Origin: Methylotenera sp. G11
Lineage (GTDB): Bacteria; Pseudomonadota; Gammaproteobacteria; Burkholderiales; Methylophilaceae
Length of the DNA stretch: 64,000 nucleotides
Direction: 5' to 3'
Assembly: GCF_000799735.1 (NCBI RefSeq)
Contig: NZ_JUHH01000001.1
Coordinates: 868,001-932,000 of the forward strand
Part shown: in pieces, positions 28,583 through 38,376 of the stretch
Position numbering within the stretch: the first letter of the stretch is position 1
Layout: every line of letters starts with the position of its first letter
Notes under the pieces: model-generated
The model's input: only the letters and a program-made list of their open reading frames with translations
Told to the model about the DNA's origin: nothing
Database searches by the model: none
Made by a program: the position numbers and the translations under genes

Positions 28583-28788
28583 AGAACCAGGCAGGCAATC
28601 TATCATGCTGCATGCGCATGCCATCGTGATTGCTCCCCCGCCCAAAACCTGATGCTTTGCCACGGATTCATGCACGCTTGCCCTCCAGACAGGCTTCAAG
28701 TTTCTTGCTGTCTGCTGACGCTTAACCTATAGTGAATGAATGAGTGCATTGAATAGCAAGCGCATTAAAATAACAATGGAGAACCAAT

Positions 28789-29043
28789 ATGAAAAGACTG
28801 CAAGTAACAATCAACCTGGATATGGATATTCCGGATGAATGGACGCTGATAGACCATCCGGATGGTGTTCCTGTGTTAACCCTGGCGGATGGGCGCTATA
28901 TGTACATGAGCTTTTTACCTATGTTTACCAAGGAACTGCAGCCTGAATCAAACTGGACCAGCGAGTGTTCTGCCAAATTCGCAGAGGAAGTTGTTGACAT
29001 GGTGCAAGATGAAGAAGTCGAGATGAAGATCATCAGCAACTAG
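28789..29043 (+). CDS. Small unknown acidic protein
   Basis: 84 aa, unrecognised. GGAG lies seven bases before the ATG, and the product has a regular beta-rich N-terminus (RLQVTINLDMDIPDEWTLID) and an acidic C-terminal helix (AEEVVDMVQDEEVEMKI). No signal peptide or cysteine pair. It is the last gene before the restriction-modification locus, with about 200 bases of non-coding DNA on each side. Confidence 0.65.
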   Translation: MKRLQVTINLDMDIPDEWTLIDHPDGVPVLTLADGRYMYMSFLPMFTKELQPESNWTSECSAKFAEEVVDMVQDEEVEMKIISN

Positions 29044-29226
29044 AAACCGCCAGAAACCAGCCTGGGATTATGCCAAGATGCAGGAATTTAATCCTGCGCT
29101 TAATAGTCAGCCACTTAAAATATTGTACAAGTCACTCACACAAAGCAGGATTTATCTATTCAAGATTCTTCCCTAGAAGTTATGATGCAATAAAATACAT
29201 ATACAAAAAATAATTCAGGGAAATAA

Positions 29227-30837
29227 ATGGCTGCACGAAATAAAAAACAAACAACTTCAGAACCATTAGAGAAACAACTTTGGAAAGCAGCCGATAAACT
29301 CCGCAAAAATATCGATGCGGCTGAATACAAACACATCGTTTTAGGTTTAATTTTTCTTAAATATATTTCAGACTCCTTCGAACAGCAGTTTGCCAAATTA
29401 TCAGAAGGCAAAGGCGAATACGCAGGTGCAGATCCGGAAGACAAAGACGAATACGCAGCTGAAAACGTGTTCTTTGTGCCACAGGATGCTCGTTGGAGCT
29501 ACTTGCAGTCACAGGCCAAGCAGCCAGATATCGGCAAACTGGTGGATGCCGCAATGGATGCCATTGAAGCCGAAAACGCCTCACTTAAAGGCGTGTTGCC
29601 CAAAGTGTTCGCACGCGATAATTTAGACCCAGCCAGCTTAGGTCAACTCATTGATTTAGTCGGCAATATTGCTTTGGGTGATGCCAAATCACGCAGCGCA
29701 GATGTACTTGGCCATGTGTTTGAATATTTTCTAGGTGAATTTGCGCTTGCAGAAGGCAAACAAGGCGGGCAGTTCTACACCCCGCGCTCAGTGGTTGAGT
29801 TATTGGTTGAAATGCTGGAGCCATACAACGGCCGCGTGTTCGACCCCTGCTGCGGCTCTGGGGGTATGTTCGTACAATCCGAAAAGTTTGTGGCAGACCA
29901 CCAGGGCCGTGTGAATGATATTGCCATCTACGGGCAAGAGAGCAACCAAACCACATGGCGCCTGGCTAAAATGAACCTTGCCATTCGCGGCATTGAAGCC
30001 AGCCAGGTGAAATGGAACAACGAAGGCAGTTTTTTAAACGATGCGCATAAAGACCTGAAAGCCGATTACATCATTGCCAACCCGCCTTTCAACGTGAGCG
30101 ACTGGTCAGGCGAACTACTGCGTAACGATGGCCGCTGGCAATATGGCGTGCCGCCCGCAGGCAATGCCAATTTTGCATGGCTGCAACACTTTATTTATCA
30201 TCTTTCACCACAAGGTCAAGCAGGCGTAGTGCTGGCTAAAGGCGCACTTACCAGCAAAACCAGTGGTGAAGGGGAAATACGCAAAGCACTAATTGAACAA
30301 GGCAACGTGATTGACTGCATCGTCAACCTGCCAGCCAAGCTTTTCCTCAATACGCAAATCCCCGCTGCGTTGTGGTTTATGAGCCGAAACCGTACTAATG
30401 GCAAATTTAGAAACCGCAGCAACGAGATGCTGTTTATTGATGCCCGCAACTTAGGGCACCTCATCAACCGCCGCACCAAAGAACTGAGCCACGAAGATAT
30501 TCGCAAAATCGCAGATACCTATCACGCATGGCGTAACCTACCCCGTCATTCCGCACTTGATGCGGAATCCAGCGAAAACAATCAAGCGCTGAGTGAAACT
30601 CAACCGCACACCTACCAAGACATCCCCGGTTTCTGTGCCTCCGTTAGTCTGGAACGCGTTAAAGAACTGGATTACGTGCTCACCCCAGGCCGTTATGTAG
30701 GCTTGCCAGATGATGAAGATGACTTTAACTTTGCTGAGCGCTTTAATGCCCTAAAAGCAGAATTTGAAGCGCAGTTGTTTGAGGAAGAAAAACTCAATAA
30801 AGCGATTGCAGAGAATTTGACGAGGGTGAAGCTGTGA
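29227..30837 (+). CDS. hsdM: Type I restriction-modification system, methyltransferase subunit
   Basis: 536 aa. HsdM N-terminal helical domain ([30 protein letters not shown]), SAM-binding motif [10 protein letters not shown] near residue 205, and the adenine-N6 catalytic NPPF at residues 285-288. With two HsdM and one HsdS it methylates the target site and, with HsdR, restricts unmodified DNA. Residues 440-449 ([10 protein letters not shown]) are encoded by a palindromic repeat inserted in frame in a C-terminal linker. Its GTGA end overlaps the hsdS start. Confidence 0.97.
   Translation: MAARNKKQTTSEPLEKQLWKAADKLRKNIDAAEYKHIVLGLIFLKYISDSFEQQFAKLSEGKGEYAGADPEDKDEYAAENVFFVPQDARWSYLQSQAKQPDIGKLVDAAMDAIEAENASLKGVLPKVFARDNLDPASLGQLIDLVGNIALGDAKSRSADVLGHVFEYFLGEFALAEGKQGGQFYTPRSVVELLVEMLEPYNGRVFDPCCGSGGMFVQSEKFVADHQGRVNDIAIYGQESNQTTWRLAKMNLAIRGIEASQVKWNNEGSFLNDAHKDLKADYIIANPPFNVSDWSGELLRNDGRWQYGVPPAGNANFAWLQHFIYHLSPQGQAGVVLAKGALTSKTSGEGEIRKALIEQGNVIDCIVNLPAKLFLNTQIPAALWFMSRNRTNGKFRNRSNEMLFIDARNLGHLINRRTKELSHEDIRKIADTYHAWRNLPRHSALDAESSENNQALSETQPHTYQDIPGFCASVSLERVKELDYVLTPGRYVGLPDDEDDFNFAERFNALKAEFEAQLFEEEKLNKAIAENLTRVKL
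30544..30573 (+). repeat. REP-like palindrome translated within hsdM
   Basis: CGTCATTCCGCACTTGATGC followed by GGAATCCAGC. ATTCCGCA (30548-30555) and TGCGGAAT (30561-30568) form the stem. Termini CGTCATTCC and GGAATCCAG match the intergenic element at 4205-4232, and the 30 bases keep the hsdM frame open. Confidence 0.8.
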
Positions 30838-32009
30838 GTGAGTGGCAGAAACTAACGCTCAGTCAAATTACTGAGCCAGTTAAAAACACTTACTTACCAA
30901 AAGGTGATGAACAACTGGCTTATATTGGACTTGAGCATATTGAACAAGAAACTCTTAGACTTACTGGAGTTGGCACATCATCAGATGTCACAAGTAATAA
31001 ATTCAAGTTTGAAGCTAATGATGTGCTTTTTGGAAAATTAAGGCCATATTTCAGAAAAGTCTACAAACCAAAATTCTCAGGTATTTGTTCTACTGACATT
31101 TGGGTCTTCAGAGCAAAAAATGGATTCATACAAGATTATTTATTTTATTTTTTAGCCTGTTGGGATTTTGTAGACACGGCAAACAGCGGTGAAGGTGGCA
31201 CTCGTATGCCACGCGCCGACTGGAACTTCCTTAAAACAACAAGCTGGCTTGTTCCCTGCGGAAAAGAACAAAAAGCCATTGCCTCAATCCTCAGCAGTTT
31301 GGATGACAAAATCGACCTGCTCCATCGTCAAAACACCACCATAGAACGCATGGCCGAAACGCTGTTCAGACAGTGGTTTGTAGAAGAAGCACAGGATGAC
31401 TGGGAATTTGTAGTACTAGGAAAATATATAGAATGTTTTAATGGCGTTTCGTACAAAAGCTCAGAGCTTAACCCATCAAAAGTGGCAATGGTTACATTAA
31501 AGAGCTTTGATAGAAATGGTGGCTTTAGATTAGACGGGTTTAAAGAATTCACTGGCAAGTTCAAAGAACAACATATTGTTACTCAAGGTGATTTGGTCGT
31601 GGCACATACAGATATTACTCAAGATGCAGAGGTTATAGGTAACCCTGTATTAGTCGTCAATAATGCAAGGTATGAGCTTATGGTTATTTCAATGGACTTG
31701 GTAAAAGTTAAGTCCAAACATGAATGGCTTTCAAACGAGTTTTTATATCGGATGATGCGAACCAGAGAGTTTAAAGAGCATTGCTTAGGTTATTCAAATG
31801 GATCAACGGTTCTACATTTAAGCAAACAAGCAATTCCAGCGTTTGAATTTTCCATGCCTCCAAAAGAGAAAATTGAAAGCTACACAAAGCTTACGAAAGA
31901 TTTATTTAATAAAAAATTTAAGAATATTGAACAAATCCAAACCCTAGAAAAACTCCGTGATACATTGCTCCCCAAGCTAATGAGCGGTGAAGTACGGGTA
32001 ACTATTTAA
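30834..32009 (+). CDS. hsdS: Type I restriction-modification system, specificity subunit
   Basis: 391 aa. Two target-recognition domains, each followed by a conserved coiled-coil: the central one around [20 protein letters not shown] and the C-terminal one around [20 protein letters not shown]. The TRDs determine the two halves of a bipartite DNA site, which cannot be predicted here. The starting codon is GTG, overlapping the hsdM stop. The second TRD region (about 31400-31950) is visibly AT-richer than hsdM, consistent with domain exchange. Confidence 0.95.
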   Translation: MSEWQKLTLSQITEPVKNTYLPKGDEQLAYIGLEHIEQETLRLTGVGTSSDVTSNKFKFEANDVLFGKLRPYFRKVYKPKFSGICSTDIWVFRAKNGFIQDYLFYFLACWDFVDTANSGEGGTRMPRADWNFLKTTSWLVPCGKEQKAIASILSSLDDKIDLLHRQNTTIERMAETLFRQWFVEEAQDDWEFVVLGKYIECFNGVSYKSSELNPSKVAMVTLKSFDRNGGFRLDGFKEFTGKFKEQHIVTQGDLVVAHTDITQDAEVIGNPVLVVNNARYELMVISMDLVKVKSKHEWLSNEFLYRMMRTREFKEHCLGYSNGSTVLHLSKQAIPAFEFSMPPKEKIESYTKLTKDLFNKKFKNIEQIQTLEKLRDTLLPKLMSGEVRVTI

Positions 32010-32097
32010 GTATTAAATTATAAATAACTTATAAAATTATTTGCTTTTTTGTACATTTTATTCATAATTAACTTTTATTTTCAATTAAACACCTATT

Positions 32098-33363
32098 ATG
32101 TTGCTAGAATTCCGAGTTGGTAATTATCGCTCTATTCGTGATGAGGTGGTTTTTAGTTTTGTGGCATCAAGCGATAAAAAATTGCCGAATCATGTGATGG
32201 TTACCGGTTTGAAAGGTTTGCCAAGTGCGGTGCGTAGTGCTGCGATTTATGGTCCGAATGCGAGCGGTAAATCCACGTTGTTGTACGCATTTAACTACAT
32301 GCGTGCGGTGGTGGCTGAATCGGCAACTGCCATGCAGTTGGGGCAGGTTTTTAATGTTCAACCTTTTAAGTTAGATGCAGATTTTGCCAAGCGGCCGTCA
32401 ACATTTGAGTTGAGTTTTATTTTGGGTGGCATTCGTCATCAGTACGGGTTTGCCATTACGGCTGAACGTATTGTTGAAGAGTGGCTACTGGTTTATAAAA
32501 CAGCAAAGCCACAGCAGTGGTTCCGCAGAGTGTTTGACGATAAATCTCAGCATTACACATACAACTTCAGTAGCCATCTGGCCGGGCCGCGTAAGCTTTG
32601 GCAGGAGGCAACGCGACCTAATGCGTTATTTTTATCAACAGCGGCACAATTAAATAGTGAATTGTTGGGACCTGTGTTTCGCTGGCTGGTTGAGCAGCCT
32701 GTATATTTTGGTGCGGGTTTGGTGCCTTTGCCGGATTACACGACCGCACTTTTACAAAATGAAGCAGGTAAGAGCGCTGTGCGGGATTTTCTGATTGCGG
32801 CAGATATTAGTATTGCTGAAATATTGACTATACCGCGTCAGGGGTTTCATCAAAATATTGTGTTTAGCCCTGAGGGCACTCAGGTGACGCGTGAAGAAAA
32901 AGAATTGCTGATTCCACAGTTTGTGCATAAAACAGATAAAGGCGTTGCCAGTTTTGAGTTGCATGAAGAGTCAGAGGGTACGCAACGTTTATATGCGCTC
33001 GCAGCCCCCATACTGGATGTGCTGGAGCATGGGCGGATTTTAATTGTGGATGAACTTGATAGTAGTTTGCATCCCTTGTTAGTTCGTCAGCTAATTAGGC
33101 TGTTTAACAGCCTTGCGACTAACCCGAATGGCGCTCAGCTTTTGTTTACGACGCATGACACTTCGTTGCTGGATAAATCGCTGTTTAGAAGGGATCAAAT
33201 CTGGTTTACTGAAAAAAACCGTGATCAGGCGACATGTTTATATCCTCTTTTAGATTTTAGCCCACGTGAAACCGAGGCTTGGGAAAAGGGATATTTAATC
33301 GGGCGCTATGGTGCTGTACCGTTTTTTGATGTGCCTGATGTGGCATCGAATGCGTTGGGTTGA
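32098..33363 (+). CDS. RloA/AbiLi-like AAA ATPase
   Basis: 421 aa ABC/SMC-type ATPase. Starts with the typical LEFRVGNYRSIRDEVVFSF, Walker A YGPNASGKSTLL at about residues 51-62, Walker B ILIVDELDSSLHP and the H-loop LFTTHDTSLLD. Such AAA_21-type proteins pair with RloB-like TOPRIM proteins in phage defence (AbiL-type) and are found as R-linked ORFs in Campylobacter hsd loci. Here the partner starts five bases after its stop. The coiled-coil arms expected between the ATPase halves are short. Lower GC than flanking core genes. Confidence 0.88.
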   Translation: MLLEFRVGNYRSIRDEVVFSFVASSDKKLPNHVMVTGLKGLPSAVRSAAIYGPNASGKSTLLYAFNYMRAVVAESATAMQLGQVFNVQPFKLDADFAKRPSTFELSFILGGIRHQYGFAITAERIVEEWLLVYKTAKPQQWFRRVFDDKSQHYTYNFSSHLAGPRKLWQEATRPNALFLSTAAQLNSELLGPVFRWLVEQPVYFGAGLVPLPDYTTALLQNEAGKSAVRDFLIAADISIAEILTIPRQGFHQNIVFSPEGTQVTREEKELLIPQFVHKTDKGVASFELHEESEGTQRLYALAAPILDVLEHGRILIVDELDSSLHPLLVRQLIRLFNSLATNPNGAQLLFTTHDTSLLDKSLFRRDQIWFTEKNRDQATCLYPLLDFSPRETEAWEKGYLIGRYGAVPFFDVPDVASNALG

Positions 33364-33367
33364 CCAT

Positions 33368-34042
33368 ATGGGTAAGGATAATCAACCCAAAGTACGTCAG
33401 GCTGCACAGTTGGTACGTAAAAAAGGGCGAAGAGCCACTTATGACCGCGTGCTGATTGTTACAGAAGGTTCAAAAACTGAGCCCAATTATTTAGGCGAGA
33501 TACGCCGTGAACATAAGTTGCATACAGCTAATGTGCAGGTTGAGCCAAGTGCGTATGGAACATCGCCATTGCAGGTGGTTGTGTATGCAGAGCATCTTTT
33601 GATTCATGGTCATGAATCAAAACATATCGAGCCAAAAGCGTTTGAGTGTGTATGCGTAGTGTTTGATCGTGATGATCATGACAGCTATCACAATGCTTTG
33701 GCTAAAATAAGCGCAATCAATGGTAAGTATCTTAATGACAACAGAAAAAAGGTTGAATTTATAGCGATACCCTCCGTGCCATGTTTCGAGGTCTGGCTGT
33801 TGCTGCATTTTGAAGACATTCAAGCACCGATTCATAGAGATGAAGTTTATGAGCGGCTACGTACCTATCTTCCGGATTATGAAAAGGGGCGAGATGGCTA
33901 CTATGCAATGACTCAATCATCTCTGGATGTTGCAATAACAAGGGCAAATGCCTTAAGTCAAGTGAACAATGAGTATGATGGGGTTAATCCATATACGGCG
34001 ATGCATCAATTGGTGATGAAGTTAAAATCTTTAAAAAGTTAA
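33368..34042 (+). CDS. RloB/AbiLii-like TOPRIM protein
   Basis: 224 aa. RloB family signature: RVLIVTEGSKTEPNYLGEI (TOPRIM Glu), VCVVFDRDDHD (DxD), and IPSVPCFEVWLLLHFED. TOPRIM-type metal-binding residues suggest a nuclease held in check by the RloA-like ATPase. ATG 33368 is chosen, since an earlier in-frame ATG lies inside the upstream gene and gives a non-homologous tail. The basic N-terminus (KVRQAAQLVRKKGRRATYD) is a plausible nucleic-acid contact. Confidence 0.88.
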   Translation: MGKDNQPKVRQAAQLVRKKGRRATYDRVLIVTEGSKTEPNYLGEIRREHKLHTANVQVEPSAYGTSPLQVVVYAEHLLIHGHESKHIEPKAFECVCVVFDRDDHDSYHNALAKISAINGKYLNDNRKKVEFIAIPSVPCFEVWLLLHFEDIQAPIHRDEVYERLRTYLPDYEKGRDGYYAMTQSSLDVAITRANALSQVNNEYDGVNPYTAMHQLVMKLKSLKS

Positions 34043-34051
34043 GTGCATTTA

Positions 34052-35071
34052 ATGAAATTAAATAGTGAAATCGTGATTTACCAAAGCGATGATGGGCGCA
34101 TACGCCTAGAAACTCGCCTACAAAATGAAACGCTATGGATGACGCAAAGCCAAATGGCTGAGTTGTTTGGTTGCTCCGTCGACAATATTTCATTGCACCT
34201 TAAAAACATCTTTGAGGAAAACGAGCTGGTTGAGACGGCAACTTCCGAGGATTTCTCGGTAGTTCGTTTAGAGGGTGAGCGGCAGGTTTCACGTAATATC
34301 AAACACTATAACTTGGATGCAATTATCAGCGTTGGTTATCGCGTTAAAAGCGTGATTGCGACCCGCTTTAGAATCTGGGCAACGCAGCAGTTAAAAGAGT
34401 TCATCATTAAAGGGTTTGTGATGGATGATGAGCGGCTTAAAAATCCACCTGTTGGTAAGTCCGTTACCCCTGATTACTTTGCTGAGATGCTGGCGCGCGT
34501 ACGTGATATACGTGCAAGTGAGCGGCGTATGTATTTGCGGGTGCGTGAAATTTTTGCATTAGCCGCAGACTATGAGCCGACGCTGGCTGAAACTACCAGA
34601 TTTTTTAGCGTGATTCAAAATAAGCTGCATTTCGCTGCTACAGGTATGACCGCGGCTGAGCTAATTGCAAGCCGTGCAGATCATGCAAAACCCAATATGG
34701 GCTTAAGCACTTGGCAAAAAGATGCGGTACGCAAAACCGATGTGGTAATTGCCAAAAACTATCTCGCTGAAAATGAAGTGACTGAACTCAACCGTATTGT
34801 GACCATGTGGCTGGATTTTGCTGAAGACCAAGCCACAAGACGCAAGCAGGTGTTTATGAAAGATTGGGCAAACAAGCTGGATGATTTCTTAAAGTTTAAC
34901 GATAGAGCCGTGCTTAATAATGCAGGCAGTGTGAGCAAAAAACAGGCTGACGCAAAAGCGGGTGCAGAGTTTGAGAAGTTTGCTGAAACAAGGCGGGCTT
35001 TGAAAGAAAAGCAAGCTGAGGCTGATTACTTTAACCAGCTTTCGCAATTGGCAAAAGAAGACAAGAAGTAG
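34052..35071 (+). CDS. RhuM-family protein
   Basis: 339 aa. Family name from Salmonella RhuM; the N-terminal domain IVIYQSDDGRIRLETRLQNE, LWMTQSQMAELFGCSVDNIS (HTH-like) and LKNIFEENELVE are conserved, as is SVGYRVKSVIATRFRIWATQ. The C-terminus is a charged helical tail (KADAKAGAEFEKFAETRRALKEKQ-type sequence). The biochemical role is unknown; the family recurs inside hsd loci. ATG 34052 is chosen over GTG 34043. Placed nine bases after the RloB-like gene and seven bases before hsdR. Confidence 0.88.
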   Translation: MKLNSEIVIYQSDDGRIRLETRLQNETLWMTQSQMAELFGCSVDNISLHLKNIFEENELVETATSEDFSVVRLEGERQVSRNIKHYNLDAIISVGYRVKSVIATRFRIWATQQLKEFIIKGFVMDDERLKNPPVGKSVTPDYFAEMLARVRDIRASERRMYLRVREIFALAADYEPTLAETTRFFSVIQNKLHFAATGMTAAELIASRADHAKPNMGLSTWQKDAVRKTDVVIAKNYLAENEVTELNRIVTMWLDFAEDQATRRKQVFMKDWANKLDDFLKFNDRAVLNNAGSVSKKQADAKAGAEFEKFAETRRALKEKQAEADYFNQLSQLAKEDKK

Positions 35072-35078
35072 ATTAGGC

Positions 35079-38000
35079 ATGCAAAAGCTCACAGAATCCG
35101 CTATAGAAACCCTCGCAATTGAACGATTGCAAGCCCTTGGCTATGGCTATGTGTACGCCCCTGACATTGCACCCGATGCTGCAAACCCAGAGCGTGAGAA
35201 TTTTACCGATGTAATTTTAGATGAGCGTTTGCGTAAAGCGATTACCCGCATTAACCCCACCCTGCCCGCTGCCGCTTTAGATGAGGCTATTAAAACCATA
35301 CAACGCATCAACTCACCTGAGCTGCTGGCGAATAATGAGGCGTTCCACCGATTACTCACGGAGGGCGTGAATGTCAGCTACCAAAAAGATGGCAACACAC
35401 GTGGTGATTTAGTTTGGCTGATCGATTTTGCCAACCCGGACAATAATGAGTTTATGGTCGCGAACCAGTTCACCATTATTGAAAACAACCAGAATAAACG
35501 CCCGGATTTGATTCTGTTTGTAAACGGTTTGCCGCTGGTGGTGATTGAGCTTAAAAACGCAGCGGATGAAAACGCTACGGTTAAAACTGCTTATGAGCAG
35601 ATTCGCACGTATAAAACCAGTATCCCCGGTTTATTTACCTACAATGGTTTTGTGGTGGTGTCAGATGGTTTGGAAGCGCGAGCCGGAACCATATCGGCAG
35701 ACCTCAGCCGTTATATGGCTTGGAAAAGTGCCGATGGCAAAGCAGAAGCATCGCACCTTATCAGCCAGCTGGAAACACTGATTAACGGTATGCTGAACAA
35801 AGTCACGCTGCTGGATTTGATTCGCCACTTTATCGTGTTTGAAAAATCCTCCAAAGAAGACGCCAAAACCGGGCAGATCAGCATCAGTACGGTTAAAAAG
35901 CTGGCAGCCTATCACCAATATTACGCAGTGAATGCGGCGGTGATTTCCACCTTGAGGGCATCCGCAGAAGCAAATGGCGTGGCGCAAGACCCTGCCAGCT
36001 ATGGTTTGCCAGATGTGCGCACCCAGCCCAAGGGCGACCGCAAGGCCGGTGTGGTATGGCATACGCAAGGCAGCGGCAAGTCGCTGAGCATGGTGTTCTA
36101 CACGGGCAAGATCGTTTTAGCCCTGAATAACCCGACCGTGGTGGTGATTACCGACCGCAATGATCTGGATGACCAGCTGTTTGATACCTTTGCCGCATCC
36201 AGCCAATTGCTGCGCCAGGAGCCCAAGCAGGTGGAAGATCGCCAGCAGTTAAAAGATCTGCTCAAAGTGGCCTCTGGTGGCGTGATTTTTACCACCATAC
36301 AGAAATTTCAGCCAGAAGAAGGCAATGTGTATGAAACGCTATCCGAGCGTCGTAACATTGTGGTGATTGCCGATGAGGCGCACCGCACCCAATATGGCTT
36401 TAAGGCCAAAACCGTAGAGGATAAAAATGCAGCCGGTGAAGTCATCGGCCAAAAGATTGTGTATGGTTTTGCCAAATACATGCGCGATGCCCTGCCCAAT
36501 GCTACATACCTGGGCTTTACCGGCACGCCAATTGAAAGCACCGATGTGAATACGCCGGCGGTATTTGGCAATTATGTGGATATTTACGATATTGCCCAAG
36601 CCGTGGAAGATGGCGCAACAGTACGCATCTATTACGAAAGCCGTTTGGCCAAAGTGCAGCTTTCCGAAGAGGGCAAAAAACTGGTTGCGGAGTTGGATGA
36701 AGAACTGGAGCAGGACGAGCTCAGCGAAACACAAAAGGCCAAAAATCGCTGGACGCAAATTGAGGCACTGATTGGCAGTGAAAAGCGCATTCAGAATATC
36801 GCGCAGGATATCGTCACCCACTTTGAGCAGCGTCAGGAAGTGTTTACCGGCAAAGGCATGATTGTGAGCATGTCGCGCCGCATTGCCGCTGCGCTGCATG
36901 CTGAAATCATTAAAATCAAACCTGAGTGGCATTCAGATGACTTAAACAAAGGTGTAATCAAAGTGGTGATGACCGCTTCATCCAGCGATGGCCCGGAACT
37001 TGCCAGGCACCACACTACCAAACAGCAGCGCCGCAATCTTGCCGAGCGCATGAAAGACCCGGACGACGAACTAAAACTGGTAATTGTGCGTGATATGTGG
37101 CTAACCGGTTTTGATGCGCCAAGCATGCATACGCTCTACATCGACAAGCCTATGAAAGGCCATAATCTGATGCAGGCGATTGCTCGTGTGAACCGTGTCT
37201 ATGGTGACAAGCCCGGTGGCTTGGTGGTGGATTATCTAGGTATTGCTGCCGATCTCAAGCAAGCCTTATCGTTCTATTCCGACGCCGGCGGCAAGGGTGA
37301 CCCAGCCGAAACGCAAGAACAGGCCGTGAACCTGATGCTGGAGAAACTGGAAGTCGTCGCCAATATGTTTCATGGCTTTGATTACAAGGCTTACTTCACG
37401 ACAGATACCTCTAAAAAGCTCTCGCTGATCTTGGCGGCTGAAGAGCATATCCTGAATATTGAAGATGGCAAAAAACGCTACATTAACGAAGTCACCTTGC
37501 TATCCCAAGCATTTGCCATTGCAATTCCCCATGAACAAGCCATGGATGTGAAAGATGAAGTGGCTTTCTTCCAGGCGGTGAAGGCGCGGCTGGCTAAATT
37601 TGACAGCACAGGCGAAGGCAAAACCAACGAAGAAATTGAAACCACGATTCGTCAGGTGATTGATAAAGCCCTGGTTTCGGAACAAGTGATTGATGTGTTT
37701 GATGCCGCAGGTATTAAAAAGCCGGATATCTCTATTTTGAGTGACGAGTTTCTGCTTGAACTTAAAAACCACGAGCATAAAAATATTGCGTTGGAAGTGC
37801 TAAAAAAACTGCTCAATGAAGAAATCAAAATACGCGAACGGCTGAATGTGGTGCAAGGCCGCAGCCTGATGGAAATGCTGCAGAACTCGATCAAGCGTTA
37901 TCAGAATAAAATCATCACTGCCGCTGAACTGATGGATGAGCTGATTAAAGTCAGCAAAGAAATTGTGCATGGCGACACTGAAGCTGAACGCCTGAAACTC

Positions 38001-38282
38001 AACCCGCTGGAGTTTGCTTTTTATACCGCCGTAGCCAATAACAATAGCGCAAGGGAGTTGATGCAGCAGGATAAGCTGCGTGAACTGGCTGTGGTGTTGC
38101 TGCAAAAAGTACGTGAAAATGCAAGCATCGACTGGACGATCAAGGAAAACGTAAAAGCGAAACTAAAAGTTATCGTAAAGCGCACACTCCGGCAGTTTGG
38201 CTATCCGCCTGATATGGAGATACTGGCAACGGAGACTGTGCTGAAACAGGCTGAGATGATTGCGGCTGAACTTCAACACTAA
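35079..38282 (+). CDS. hsdR: Type I restriction-modification system, restriction/translocase subunit
   Basis: 1067 aa. N-terminal PD-(D/E)xK nuclease (RPDLILFVNGLPLVVIELKNA), followed by a SF2 translocase: Walker A HTQGSGKSLSM, DEAH-like VIADEAHRTQYG, and motif III GFTGTPIESTD; motif VI lies in MQAIARVNRVYG. The C-terminal helical domain (about 780-1060) docks on HsdM. It pumps DNA through the complex and cuts it far from the site. Full length with no frameshift seen, so the system appears intact. The stop is at the end of the defence block. Confidence 0.96.
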   Translation: MQKLTESAIETLAIERLQALGYGYVYAPDIAPDAANPERENFTDVILDERLRKAITRINPTLPAAALDEAIKTIQRINSPELLANNEAFHRLLTEGVNVSYQKDGNTRGDLVWLIDFANPDNNEFMVANQFTIIENNQNKRPDLILFVNGLPLVVIELKNAADENATVKTAYEQIRTYKTSIPGLFTYNGFVVVSDGLEARAGTISADLSRYMAWKSADGKAEASHLISQLETLINGMLNKVTLLDLIRHFIVFEKSSKEDAKTGQISISTVKKLAAYHQYYAVNAAVISTLRASAEANGVAQDPASYGLPDVRTQPKGDRKAGVVWHTQGSGKSLSMVFYTGKIVLALNNPTVVVITDRNDLDDQLFDTFAASSQLLRQEPKQVEDRQQLKDLLKVASGGVIFTTIQKFQPEEGNVYETLSERRNIVVIADEAHRTQYGFKAKTVEDKNAAGEVIGQKIVYGFAKYMRDALPNATYLGFTGTPIESTDVNTPAVFGNYVDIYDIAQAVEDGATVRIYYESRLAKVQLSEEGKKLVAELDEELEQDELSETQKAKNRWTQIEALIGSEKRIQNIAQDIVTHFEQRQEVFTGKGMIVSMSRRIAAALHAEIIKIKPEWHSDDLNKGVIKVVMTASSSDGPELARHHTTKQQRRNLAERMKDPDDELKLVIVRDMWLTGFDAPSMHTLYIDKPMKGHNLMQAIARVNRVYGDKPGGLVVDYLGIAADLKQALSFYSDAGGKGDPAETQEQAVNLMLEKLEVVANMFHGFDYKAYFTTDTSKKLSLILAAEEHILNIEDGKKRYINEVTLLSQAFAIAIPHEQAMDVKDEVAFFQAVKARLAKFDSTGEGKTNEEIETTIRQVIDKALVSEQVIDVFDAAGIKKPDISILSDEFLLELKNHEHKNIALEVLKKLLNEEIKIRERLNVVQGRSLMEMLQNSIKRYQNKIITAAELMDELIKVSKEIVHGDTEAERLKLNPLEFAFYTAVANNNSARELMQQDKLRELAVVLLQKVRENASIDWTIKENVKAKLKVIVKRTLRQFGYPPDMEILATETVLKQAEMIAAELQH

Positions 38283-38376
38283 ATAAATAATTACTTTTGA
38301 TCAACAATAAAGCCATGATTTTTCAGGAATTTTTAAATTATCTGTTCAGGCAGCCTTCACTATCTTCTGCCTGACT

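Noticed and set aside
33308-33367. Longer start for the RloB-like gene inside the ATPase gene
   Set aside because: The extra 20 residues are another frame of the ATPase C-terminus; the family starts near ATG 33368.
36339-36932. Minus-strand open frame of about 197 codons inside hsdR
   Set aside because: It is an antisense shadow of a well-conserved helicase domain.
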